Assembly: GCA_033063855.1 (NCBI GenBank) | Contig: CP093829.1 | Coordinates: 23,901,537 to 23,965,536 of the forward strand | DNA length: 64,000 nucleotides | Direction of reading: 5' to 3' | Origin: Smittia aterrima | Lineage: Eukaryota > Arthropoda > Insecta > Diptera > Chironomidae | Shown here: piece after piece, positions 24,835 through 36,199 of the stretch | How the letters are laid out: each line of letters opens with the position of its first letter | How positions within the stretch are numbered: the first letter of the stretch is position 1 | Notes under the pieces: generated by a model | Seen by the model: the letters and a program-made list of their open reading frames with translations, nothing else | Database searches by the model: none | Told to the model about the DNA's origin: nothing | Program-made: the position numbers and the translations under genes

Positions 24835-27800
24835 CGAGTAAAACGCGAGTGAAACTCCAACTGGAAATAAAAAGTCATAGCTCTCGGTTTCATTGCGTAA
24901 AGATTACTCAAACATTGAGCCTATGACGTAATTAGCAGCTCGCTAATTTTGATTGATCGACGACATAGACCTGAAAGCTTTCATTAATGGGAATTCCATT
25001 CCGCATCTCAAGTTAACTGATTGATACGACCGTCAAAGGAATTAGCAGGTTATTGCAGAAACGTCTCACGAAGAGCGACAAACTTTGTAGATAAAGTCGA
25101 AGAGATAACTGAAGATTCATATTCTCATTATCATACTTAGCAAAGTGCTTTCAATTATCATCTTTGCCTTTTCTAGAACTTACAATGTTTTCAGTCAAAC
25201 ACGAGAAAGAAGTTTGTTTGTTCGATGCAAACTCTTGGGTGAGAACTGAAGAGTTTATTTTACTGTCGTCCCACTCATTAAAAGCTTGAGAAGTGTTCGA
25301 GTTTGAGATATTTATGAGAATATCTTGATTGGAGGAAGACAGTAGCCAACGACGTAATCATGAGAAGAAACAATAATTGTTAAGCTCTTAGCGAGCAGTT
25401 TGCTGCTTAATTGAATTCACTTCGCTGCACTGCTTTGTAGATGATGGCAATTAGTCAATGGCTGAGCTCTGCATTTCTGAGTGCATTGATTAAATCCTGA
25501 TAATTCTACTTGAGTGCAACTCGAGACGAGCAGCAATGCAAATCTCTACAGAACCTGACATCTGGAAAGAGAATTCTTTAAGAAACTCAGGCTTGAAGTG
25601 AGTTCAACAACTTCTCAACACAACATGTTGTTAATCGTTGATTGATTATGATGAATGAATGTTAAATCTTCTTAACTGTTAGACTATCCTCGACGTTCCA
25701 TTAAAAAACTCGCGAAAAAAAAAAAAATTTAGTTGCCAAGGTAGCATCCGCTGCTATTTCCATATTCGGAGCAGTTTATAATGCGAAAGATCGACCATTC
25801 GTTTCACCTTGTTTTTGAGGTACAAAGCCTTGGTGAGAAACGCAAGACAATGGAAAATAGTTTGGACTTGTAAATCACCAGACGAAATTAAGTTTAAGTT
25901 TTATCGTCGCGAGTAATCGAAACTCGCGATTGTTAACGATCTGGAAAGAGAATAAATTCCATCTCACTTAACTCTCGAGATCGCACTCGGAGACGTTTTT
26001 ATTAAAAAAAAGCGACAGCGAAAGAATTTATGGCACTTTGCGAGCTCATTTCTCAGAGCCACGAAGAGACAATTGAATGAAGTAGCGAAGGCAAACGATG
26101 AAGTTGTTAGAAATGAATTTCATAACAACGCCACTGACTCTGCGAGATGGTAAAAGCATTATAAGCTAATCATGGGAACGTAAAGAAAGAGCCAAGCAAC
26201 ACCTCGATCTATTGAATCGTAAATCATTAGAATGGGCAACATAATCGACAAAAATAACAGAGAAGTGAATAAACATAGAATTAACTACTGAAAAGGCGAT
26301 GAGAGGATTTTAAAAGCGGCGAGAAATGAAATCTCCATCTGTCTCGAATCTCTAACTGCACTTTCTCAAATCATCCGCGATTGTGAGTTGCCTCAGGAGC
26401 TCATCTTCATTGATAATCCTCTCTGATTGTTTTAAGCTCCGCTCGCAATCAAAATTTCCTCCAAATTATTTCTCACATTCCATCGCGATGAGTTGGCCAA
26501 CGACGAAAAACAGATGCAGCAACATTCAGAATTGAGAATCAATTATGTAACGATCAATATTTGTGAATACAATGTTTTCACATCGCCGAGGCTGCTTTAA
26601 TGGCAAAGATTAATAAACAAAATGCATTTTGCCTTTTTTTTATTCTCTTCTTCTCGCTTCAGTTAAATCGTTTTCATGCAATTTTCGATTTCTGTTCCAT
26701 TGGAAGGAGCCACAGCGCTCGGTAAATTGCTCAATCGTTAAGAGCTGAGAAAGGCAGAATTACATTTTGATGATCGTGTCGTGGGTGAAGTAAGCGATGC
26801 ATATGCAAACAACTTAAAGATCCAGTAAAATGACATCATTAATTAAAGCTTCATAAAAAGATTTGTAGCAATAAATTCTCTCTGTCATGTGCATTGCAAC
26901 TTAAATTACATTTATTGAAGTGAAACGACTTTTCTGTTTGCTTTTCAGCTTCATCGGATCAGACAGAAAGCGACAATTGTCGTGGGAGGATGAAATTCGA
27001 TTACAATTCACGTTCTCTTATTCGTGGAAATTTAAATGCAATGTCATGTCTTTCTTTCTCGCCCGAAATTCGCGAAAGCTGAAGTTTCGCGACATGAAAG
27101 AAAGTCTTTTCTTCATTCGATGGGTGTGAACGTGTTTGTTTAGCATAGAAATTATTCCGAACCGTTTTTCGAGAGCAAACAATCAGCCCATCCTTCAATT
27201 TGTTTGAATAGTTTCGTTTGTTCAATTAATTTTTCGCTGTTTGCAAACATCTTTAGATCTTGATTTGAGATTTCAATGAACTAATGAGACTTGAGATTCG
27301 ATCAATGTTTGAGAAGGAGTGAGAACTGTTAGCGGTGACTTTGCATCTTTGAAGTCTCCTCCTAACGCGAAAATGAATCTGATAGAATGTGAGCACCGTT
27401 CTTGAGCCACTTGAGTCAGCGGTAAATCAAGTTTCGAGCCACCACACTCTCGAACAAGTTCCGCTTGCCAAACGCCTTACTTAAGCTCAACAAACGTTGC
27501 ATTAAAGCATAGAATTAAGTTGACAGCGAAGCTGATGCTGGAGAAACTTTAGTTTCTTGCTTCAGCAAACAATTTGACATGTTGAGAAGACGAACAATGA
27601 GCAACAGTCAAATCACCGTGAACTCATCTTAAGAAATCTTCAATTTCGCGTTCCAAATTCGCTTGAAGGTTGATGGATGAATCAATCAAGATTGTTCTTA
27701 AAAATTCTTTTGAATTTGAAGGTGAATCATTTTATTTTTCGGAAATTCTCACTTCGACTTCCTTCAAACTGAAGTGAAATAAAGTAGTTTCACTTTTCAC

Positions 27801-28343
27801 AGCTCGCCGCTTTGAAATGGCGGAAAACTTTCAGTTTTATGCAAATTTTTAATAGCCTATAATGATTGCTATCGTTAGGGAAACGGAGATAAAGTGCAAC
27901 AAGCGAGACTTAGAAAATTATAAAGTTGAATGAAATGGAAACGATTGCGAAACTTCTCGATTGCCTTAATGGCGAGCTCAGCGTGATGATAAACTGAAAC
28001 ATTTCGCAAACAATCCAATAGAGTTAGAGTTAGATTTGACCAAGTTTGAAAAACTATTTTTTACGATCACAACGTTTGCTGTTATTTAATGAATGAAGGA
28101 GCTTCGTGCATTTGGTTGATGGAACGTGGTCGACAGATTTAAAGCTTTGAATGGGCGATTGTTGCTTTGTGTTTGTGTAAAAATATCTGCGGACCATCTG
28201 GAGCAACTGTTTCATGAATCTCATTTCTTTATTCTTGCAGAGTCATCAAAGGAGAAACTGAATATGAAGACGTGATGCAAATGAACTTGAGCAGCAGTTA
28301 AAATTGAAAGGAAAAGTTGAATAAAAGAAAAAAGAAGTTAATC

Positions 28344-29282
28344 ATGGAACGAACAGCGAAAAAAGTTAAAAAAGGACATTACGTTGCAACTCACAACAGC
28401 GGAAGTCCATCTCCGCCTTATGGATCGACAAATCGCGGATATTTCTCTGATGGCGATGATAGTCGAGCGCCTTCAGAGCGAACCTTGTCAGAGTACACAA
28501 TGATGAACGAACGATCGACTCCCCCTCAAGCTCCAGCAAGAAAATCTCGATCGCAAACTCGTGAAGTTTATGCAGACGGCCCTCGGCCTTTATCTAGTCC
28601 TCCACATCGTGCGCCACCTCGAGCACCTTCAGCTTTAAGCTACGATCACGGCGGAGAGAACGGAGATATTTATGTGACGAGTGCAGTCTACAAAGCTCCA
28701 TCGGAGATCAGTCGATACTCCGCGCCTCATCGAACTTATCATTCAAAACCTCGAAGCATCTACTCAGTCGCCAGCAGTCGAAAAACAGGAAGAAGTGCTC
28801 AATCGCAAAGACGAATGGGAGCTCGGATCGATGCGATGTCAGCTCCGAATCCATTCTGTCCGAATATTCGAGGAATGTGTTGCTTGATGCTGCTAATCAA
28901 TTTGGGTCTCATTCTCGTTACGCTAGGATTCGTCATCGTCATTCAATTCGTTGAACCTCTGTTCGTGTGGTGAGTGATAATGAAGAGTTGTCTGAAGCTT
29001 TATTTAATCATTTTTGCATTTCACAGGATTCTCGGAGTCGTTTTCCTCGTCTTTGGCTTCGCAACACTCATAGGCTCCATGATTTATTGTGTTTTCATTT
29101 GCCGAGACGTCAAGACCCCTTCTCAATTACGAAACGAAGACTTATACTGGACAAAGCACTACCAGAAGAATATCGGCTACACGCCGCATGAGATCGATTA
29201 TAAAACTGATCCCGATGGATATTCTGTCAGCAAAATGAGCGGAAAATATTCCGATCGAGGAAGCAGCCATGCGAGGTACTAA
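28344..29282 (+). CDS. Unrecognised protein with two membrane segments and a long polar N-terminus
   Basis: Two exons, 28344-28969 and 29027-29282, joined across a 57-nt GT-AG intron inside a Trp codon, give 293 aa. The start is the ATG at 28344 (MERTAKKVKKGHY). Residues 1 to about 180 are polar and probably disordered, rich in Ser, Pro and Arg, with PPR, SRS and basic clusters. A conserved-looking block follows: NPFCPNIRGMCC leads into a first hydrophobic helix (about 190-212), then WILGVVFLVFGFATLIGSM forms a second (about 214-235), ending in Cys-Arg-Asp. The short C-terminal tail contains LYWTKHYQKNIGYTP and ends SSHARY. The intron interrupts the start of the second helix. The gene lies inside the block flanked by the inverted duplication. 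I infer an integral membrane protein with both ends on the same side. I do not recognise the family and assign no function. Confidence 0.82.
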
Positions 29283-29382
29283 CGAACAGCTCTTCAAGCG
29301 ATCAAATCTTTTTGATGCCATAAACAAACGAAAATTTAATAATTCTAAAATCTCTTTTATTTCTCTTTTAAACGAAATGAAT

Positions 29383-29388
29383 AATAAA
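29383..29388 (+). terminator. Polyadenylation signal AATAAA of the membrane-protein gene
   Basis: A plus-strand AATAAA 101 nt after the stop codon at 29280-29282. It is the nearest canonical signal. Confidence 0.55.
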
Positions 29389-30161
29389 GTGAAGTTAATT
29401 ACTGAAATCGATATCTCAAACATTGTTTCAAGCTAGAGCAGTTAATTCTCCTTTCACAGCAAGTGGCATTGAGCGATCTGAAAACAAAAAGGTAAAGCAC
29501 ACGCACAAAGAAAAGGTGAACAGTCGATGTCAAGGAGTTTTTGAAGCGTCAAGGCTGCAGCGTTCTTGCAATAAAATACTTTTCGTTATTGTCTTGAATA
29601 ATTCTCAAGTTTCGTGAGATCATCGTTGTCGCTGGAAATATCTTGAAAGAGAGAAGGCTCTAATTGACTTTGGAGGGGGAAGGATTCTTTCAAAGGCAAA
29701 ACAGTTCATTCGAGTTTAAATCATTTTATTCAAGTCACTGTAGCTGGTCTCATGTGACATTTACTTTTCTGATTAACATTCTTGCTATCGTTGAGATGGT
29801 GTCTTCACGTCAGACTTTAACATGAAGCCGACGACAAGGAGAACGATCCTGAAAGAGTTCAAACAACTCTCCTCACACACAACAGTTCAACGAATGGGAT
29901 GACAATGATTTGACAGCGAATCTGAGCAGAAATTGCGTTCATTCCGCTTCGTTTTTATTGGCATTCGTTCCATGGTTGTCACTCTCTTTGTGGTTCCGAT
30001 CGCTTTACTTCCTTCGAGTGATGTTTCAAAATCTTTTCAAGTCTGAAAAGAACAAAATATTGAGGTCAGAAATTATTTATGCAACACAATGTAACAAATG
30101 AGATCAGAAAATAATGATAGCAAAGTTCCACTAAACGAATTCGTCCGTGAGTTTTGTGGTT

Positions 30162-30458
30162 TCGCGGTCGCAACTGCAAACAAATTCTTTCAAACTCGGA
30201 ATGAAAGATTGAAGAAATTTCTCTTGTAAATCATAAAAGAAGTTACATCGTCATTTGGCTTTTAAAGAACGACAAACTTTTCTTTTTCATCTTAAGAGCA
30301 AAACACTTTGGATATTCAATGAAACATATATTTATGCTAATCTAGATCACAGCGCGACTTTTACTTTAATCAACTGCCGACTCTTGAGAAACGAGAAGCT
30401 AATGTCGAACTCTCGTATCGAGAGAGAAAACTTAATTTAGCTTCTTGACTGAAATCAG
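30162..30458 (+). repeat. Direct duplication, copy 1 (297 bp)
   Basis: It starts TCGCGGTCGCAACTGCAAAC and ends CTTGACTGAAATCAG, and matches 30514-30818 almost base for base at an offset of 352. Copy 2 has 8 extra bases near its 3' end and a few substitutions. No coding potential is shared beyond a short 60-codon frame without an ATG. Confidence 0.93.
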
Positions 30459-30513
30459 AAAATACATGATAAGTTCAAAGTTATTTCAACGAATTTTTCC
30501 GAATTACCTGTAA

Positions 30514-30818
30514 TCGCGGTCGCAACTGCAAACAAATTCTTTCAAACTCGGAATGAAAGATTGAAGAAATTTCTCTTGTAAATCATAAAAGAAGTTACAT
30601 CGTCATTTGGCTTTTAAAGAACGAAAGACTTTTCTTTTTCATCTTAAGAGCAAAACACTTTGGATATTCAATGAAACATATATTTATGCTAATCTAGATC
30701 ACAGCGCGACTTTTACTTTAATCAACTGCCGACTCTTGAGAAACGAGAAGCTAATGTCGAACTCTCGTATCGAGAGAGAAAACTGGAAAACCTAATTTAG
30801 CTTCTTGACTGCAATCAG
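30514..30818 (+). repeat. Direct duplication, copy 2 (305 bp)
   Basis: The second copy of the 30162-30458 unit, separated from it by 55 bp of unrelated sequence. High identity argues for a recent local duplication. It lies inside the block bounded by the inverted duplication. Confidence 0.93.
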
Positions 30819-32913
30819 GTCACAAAGCTAAGTTCTGAAACATATTTCAAAAATTCTGTCTCAGACATTTTTTTCTCTAAATAATTTCAAGAAAATAACT
30901 TTCTTCGGAAATAGAGCAAAAAATTGCTAATCCTAGCCCACACGACATCGAGCAAGCTATTAAAATATTTCGCAGAAAGTTGCGTTCATTTGTTTCAACG
31001 TCGCACGGACCTTAAATGAAGACAAACGAGATGACGCAAAACGTAAATTTGTTCAGATTTTTTCTTTGTTTATTGTTTTGTTATTTCTTTAAGACAATGC
31101 AAAAGACTTTCTTAAATAATTTTCAATTAAAAGTTAAGAAACTTTGCGATGACCGTCGAGCGAATGTTGCAAGTTTTAAACTCTTTTTCGAGGATGAAGT
31201 CTGCTGTGAAACTAAATCAGAAAGTTAATCAAAATCTCTAAGTTTGGAGTTGAGCTTCAAGTAAGGAAATCAATTTAACATAAAATCGTTTCGATTTCTT
31301 TAAAGAAAAAAGCAATTGAATTCCAAATGAAATGTTCGCTGCTTTAAAAAAAACTGAGTCACGGCTGCACCTGATCTTTTTAATGAATTTAAAAATAGAG
31401 AACTGAGGACTTGATGAGGTGTTAGTTGCTTGCTGAAATGAAGTGAACTCCAATTTAAATGGTTTGTTTATGGAATTCCTAACAACGATACCAAACATTT
31501 CCAGGAGCGTTTCTCACTTTTAATTGTTTAAGATTAATGATTTTACATCTTTTGGCTTTCTAATGAAGCAAAATGATTGATTTTCCAGCAGCAACCGCTG
31601 CAGTTCTCGAAGCTTCCAGTGCGAAGCTTCTCACGTTCCCGATTTGGTGTTAGGAAAAGTAAATTCTGTTTCAATTATTTTTTGTTTTCTGTGTCTTCTG
31701 ACCCAGCGCTGAGATACCTCAGCATCAAGATAAATGAAAAATGATATTTTTCGGACTCGAAGCTTTTCAAATTCAGTCGAAACTCGCGGGGGAATATTAA
31801 ATTTCAATTTCAATTCTTGATTATTCTTGAGTCAAGCGAATGACGCTCTCACCTTGAAACACATTCGGCAGAAGCAGAAGAGAAGTAAACAAAGGAGTGA
31901 GCATGATTATTCCATTTGAACGAGAAGCACTTGCCAACGAAACTGCGCCTCGTCAAAAGTGAACTTTGAAAGGAAGATCGTTGCAAAAAAATCAATTTTA
32001 TTTGGCCGTCCCTGCTTTAAAGATCTTGAAATAATTGAACGAGTTCTCGAGCGACTTAGAAACAAACGTTGAATAAATCATAAAGAAATATCTAAAGCAA
32101 TGAAAATTCTTGATGCCAAAGATGCGAGAACAAAACGCGGAAATGGAATTAAGTTCAGTTTATGATTCAATAAAGAGGAGGAGACTTAAGCGCGTAGATG
32201 ATGCGGAAGAATCTTTAAATTGCTAAGAGAAATTCAACTTAGCGATCTTTATCTCATTTTTATGGAGATTTCAATTGAATCGGCTTTGGCTTGCGCGACG
32301 TTCATGGCGAAGCTCAATTGCTCCGCTTTCGGAATATCCAAACAATTGATTTTCACAAGGCAATGGCACGATTCCACGAGATTCTAATTGCCTTCAAAAT
32401 TCCCTCTCGCCCAACAAACGATCTGCGGCGTAAACAAGCAATTCCTTTCTTAGAGCAAGCTGGGTCTACTAATTTAACTTTTATCGCTTAATTTCGAATC
32501 GCGGACGAAAATAGAAAAGTCACGGAAGGAAATTTGTAGCTTCTTGGAAGTAGAAGAATGGCTCGCTTGTCTTTTTGTCGGCTTGTTAGCGGTAAAAGTT
32601 GTACAAGTGCGGATTTCTTTCGCTTCGCTTGACGCTCCCGAAAAAGGAAGTTTCAAGCAATTTCTTGGCGAAAATTATCGCAAAGTGGATTGAGCAACTT
32701 CAAGTGACTCGCAAGGTTTGTTGCACAATCGTTTTCCTTTCGATTAGACTTGAGCGCGTTGGCTAATCAAGCGCAACAAAGAATGAGAAACGATTCCTGA
32801 AAGTTTTTGAAGGTAAAATGCAGATTTGCCGTAAAAAAGTTAATTTGTTCTCTGTTTGCCTTTGAAGCATTCAATCAAAACAAATTAGAAACCGAAAGCA
32901 TTTGATGGTGACA

Positions 32914-33542
32914 AGCGAGTAATTTTTTCGGCGAACGTATTGAAAGCTAATGATCATTCACTGCGCGAATTGAAGTCTCACGCTGATCGTAACAAGAGAA
33001 CTCGTTTGAGAAGCTTTTCGTTTAATGTTCTGGACATGTTTCGGGATTATTGAAATGACATCTGAAGGAGAATTGTTTCGCGACTTTGAGAAAATCCAGA
33101 AAATGTTTTGAAAACAACGAGAAACTCACAAAACGTTCGACGATGATGTCATCAACTTCTCTCTTGCTTCTCACGTGAATTCTGAGAAATCAACTCAAGA
33201 CGCGAAAGAAAAATATTTGAAATGCAAATCGAAGAATTTCTTGATTGAACAAATAAAAAAAAACTCAAATTGCGATCGAAGTTGTCGATTTTGCATCATC
33301 TCGTCTAATGGCATCGATCGCCCTGAAGCGACTTCCACTGATTGATGGGTTTATCGAAATCGAAAAGCGATCGAAGAAGTCGAATCTTTGAAATGAGATT
33401 GAGTTGGCGATTGAGAAGAAAAGCGAAAACTTCTCGACGACCTTGACGATTGCAATTGCGATTGTTGCTCGTTCTGTCCGTTTATGGCAACAAAATCTCA
33501 AAAGAAGAAAAAGCAAGAGAGTAAGAAGTTATCGAAGGTGAA
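32914..33542 (-). repeat. Right arm of inverted duplication, inner part
   Basis: Reverse complement of about 24205-24834 in the left arm. The inner boundary is at AGCGAGTAATTTTTTCGGCG. The match ends at 33542 (GGTGAA), after which unrelated sequence is inserted. The last 97 bases (33446-33542) recur at 34718-34825. Confidence 0.9.
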
Positions 33543-34717
33543 TCTATGGATCTTAATCTATAGACTCATTTCTGCCTCTTGGATCTGTAGATCTTAATCT
33601 ACAGATTGAATCTATAGATCGATCGCCACCGCTAACTAATCTCAAGGAAGGTCGTCGAGAAGTTTTCGCTTTTCTCCTCAATCGCCAACTCAATCTCATT
33701 TCAAATATTCGACTTCTTCGAGTTTATGATGTCCATCTCTCTAAATCTTACTAAGCTCAAAAACTTCACATAAGTGAGAATTTCTGATGAAGCTTTCGAA
33801 AATGTGAAAATTGCAATTTCAATCAAAAGGCTCATGGTTACAGACCGCGTTATTGGACAGCAATTACACTAGTATTGCCAAATATTGTAGTGTTTAAAGT
33901 AATTTATACTGGAACAACGATGAACGATAGAAATATTAACATTATTACGAAACGTTGGCCATTGCTTTAACACATCACTCTTGATAAAGGATTTTTGGCT
34001 AAGAAAATAGTTTGCAAACAAATGCTAAGCTTAAACTTTTCAGTTTAAGTGAATTCAAGAATTTTGAGAAGGAAGAAATTGTGAGCCATTTCGAACGAGA
34101 TGGAGTCAGTTTGAAGAGTAGGCTTTTAATATCGATTAAAATTGAAAAACATTTAATAATATTTTAAACAAAAATAAATTTACATTGTGGTCACTCAAAT
34201 AGCAGTGTTGGAAAACGAAACAGAAAAATCAACGAAAAGAAAGAAAAAAATCATTATAGAAAATGAAACATAAGAATATTTGTATAGGTTTTTGCCAGTT
34301 CATTTTACAGTTGTTCATGTCGTTGTCGGTCTATTTGAGAGCTTGAAGAGTAAGACGAAGCGCCGCCTAAAGAATGCGAGGTTTTCACTCTCGGAGTTTC
34401 ATGCCGAAACAATCTGGTTTTGCCCAGAAATAAATAGGATCAGGACAAAGTACGCGCACAGTCTCTCGAAGAAATCTCAAACAGGCGGACATCTACATGA
34501 AAAAAATCGATTCTTTTTTTTCTTAAAAAAATCCAATAAATAAAACGTAAATTAATTTTTTTTTGGTACTTATTACTCCCGCTCTTACAAATTTTTTTCA
34601 AAAATTTAGGGAGCCGGAGTTTTGTTTTTGGTCAAGAAAAAAAATTCTTACCACCACTTTTTAGGGTTTTTCATCCGAAGGATAATAACTCGCGAACGCA
34701 CCGAGCTAGTGAAATTA
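33543..34717. repeat. Extra sequence splitting the right arm
   Basis: About 1.18 kb absent from the left arm. It begins with repeated ATCTATAGATC/ATCTGTAGATC palindromic units (33543-33625). Then comes a 74-bp copy (33648-33721) of left-arm sequence in the opposite orientation to the surrounding arm, then AT-rich DNA, and then an imperfect hairpin at 34575-34620 (ACTCCCGCTC paired with GAGCCGGAGT). I see no transposase frame or clear terminal repeats. Confidence 0.75.
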
Positions 34718-35748
34718 ACGATTGCAATTGCGATTGTTGCTCGTTCTGTCCGTTTATGGCAACAAAATCTCAAAAGAAGAAAAAAGCAAGAAGAGATCTC
34801 TGAGTAAGAAGTTATCGAAGGTGAAAAGTCATTGAGCTGATGTCAGCGACAAAACAAAATAATTTAAGAATCACTTTTCGACACATCTCATCAACGACGA
34901 CGACGACAGTTGAGCTACTGACATCAAAATAATTTCAGATTTCACCTCTGACTCAAATTACGTTCTTTCGTCTCTTTCCTTGTGATGTCAATTAGAGCCG
35001 AGAAAAAATTGTTGAATAAGTCGCTTTTGAGTTCTTAATAACACTTAAGCTCTTCAAGAAGCAAAACAGAGAATGGCAATCAGAAGTTGATTTTATATTT
35101 TTTATTATCGTCGCTTCAGTTGCTAACTTGTCTACGAATTCAGATTCTAAGACTCGACTCGTTGACTCACAAGTGGATTCACACTTTTTTTTATAGAAAC
35201 AAGAATCAGCTTTGACATATTTTTCAATTAAATCAAACATTTTATTGCCCTCGAGACGTCGCGAATGGCTTTGACTCGGAATAATGTTTTTGAGAATTAA
35301 AAAAGTTTACTTACATCAGCAACGAGGAACAGTTGAGCTAATAACGCGAAAATGAACTCAACAATAAAAAACTGCGCATCAACTCGATTCGCTTTAATGT
35401 TTGTGCAAGTGGATTTTCAAAAAGAATTTCTCAAGAATTCTTCAAATTTCGTTTATTTCACTGAATTCTTTAAAAACCTTTCTTTCCTGATCCCGTTCGA
35501 ACTTGCATCGGCATTGAAATCTTTCTCCTTTCAAATGATTTCTCAATCTCAACCAAAACACAGAAACTGATCTTGTTCGCTTGAAGTTAAACGTGAAACT
35601 AAACGCGGCGAGTAAAGTGATCGCGGCTCTCGCGAGTCAAAAAGTTTGTTTCACTTTTCAAGAAGTTTCGCTGAGAAAAAAATGTTTTTCTCTTGAATCT
35701 TTGAAGAAAGCAATTTATGCTCGGCGATTTATGTAATCACATGCGACG
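34718..35748 (-). repeat. Right arm of inverted duplication, outer part
   Basis: Reverse complement of about 23257-24300 in the left arm, with small indels (for example, a stretch present near 23566 in the left arm is missing near 35450). The outer boundary at 35748 lies only about 110 bp beyond the Nf1 polyadenylation signal, so it abuts the Nf1 3' end. Confidence 0.9.
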
Positions 35749-35859
35749 CGAGTCTCTCACGGTGCATTTGCAATATTTGGACGAGACTTTGTTTTCTTCT
35801 TTTGTTAAATGTTTCATAAAGAAAAGATAAATCAAATGTTTCAACATTAATAAAATAAA

Positions 35860-35865
35860 TTTATT
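35860..35865 (-). terminator. Nf1: Nf1 polyadenylation signal AATAAA
   Basis: AATAAA on the minus strand 335 nt past the Nf1 stop codon and upstream (in Nf1 sense) of the inverted-duplication arm. Confidence 0.5.
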
Positions 35866-36199
35866 GAGATAAGAACAGAGATTGAGATACATTATTTGTT
35901 TTCCTTCTTTCAGGAGAGACATGCAGATCGTTGAACACTTAATTTTGTTAGATGATATTCAGTGAATATTAGATGACAACTGATCTACTGAGAAAGCTAT
36001 CCAAGGTTGCCAGGAGATTTGTGCTACGGATTTTTTTAGGTTTCATGATTCATTCGGATTTTTGCATTGGCCGATCGTGCTTTGGACAAAGATGCTCGTC
36101 TCAAACTACCATACTCGCGATCACGGTCTAAAGACTCCGTTGAGAAAGCTTTCATTCAATGGGAAAATATGAAATGTTAGTGAGCGTTAAGTTTTAAAG

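Larger units (their letters stand above)
22442..28343. other. Intergenic: Taf12 3' flank, left arm of inverted duplication, upstream flank of the membrane-protein gene
   Basis: It contains the coding-looking broken stretch at 22555-22980, polyadenylation signals at 22624-22629 and 23009-23014, the left inverted-duplication arm at 23257-24834, then about 3.4 kb of AT-rich sequence in which I see no exon. A splice acceptor (TTCTTGCAG ending at 28240) lies 103 nt before the ATG at 28344 and probably opens the exon holding the start codon, so the leader of that gene is likely spliced. Confidence 0.65.
29283..36199. other. Intergenic between the membrane-protein gene and Nf1
   Basis: It holds a polyadenylation signal at 29383-29388, the direct duplication at 30162-30818, the right arm of the inverted duplication (32914-33542 and 34718-35748) with a 1.2-kb interruption, and the Nf1 polyadenylation signal at 35860-35865. 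I see no protein-coding exon; short open frames at 31016-31228, 32291-32491 and 34280-34543 show no motif or codon bias. Confidence 0.65.

Noticed and set aside
23257..35748. A transposon with ~1.6-kb terminal inverted repeats and an 8-kb interior
   Set aside because: No transposase, polymerase or integrase frame, no target-site duplication visible at 23256/35749, and the interior carries a host-like spliced gene.
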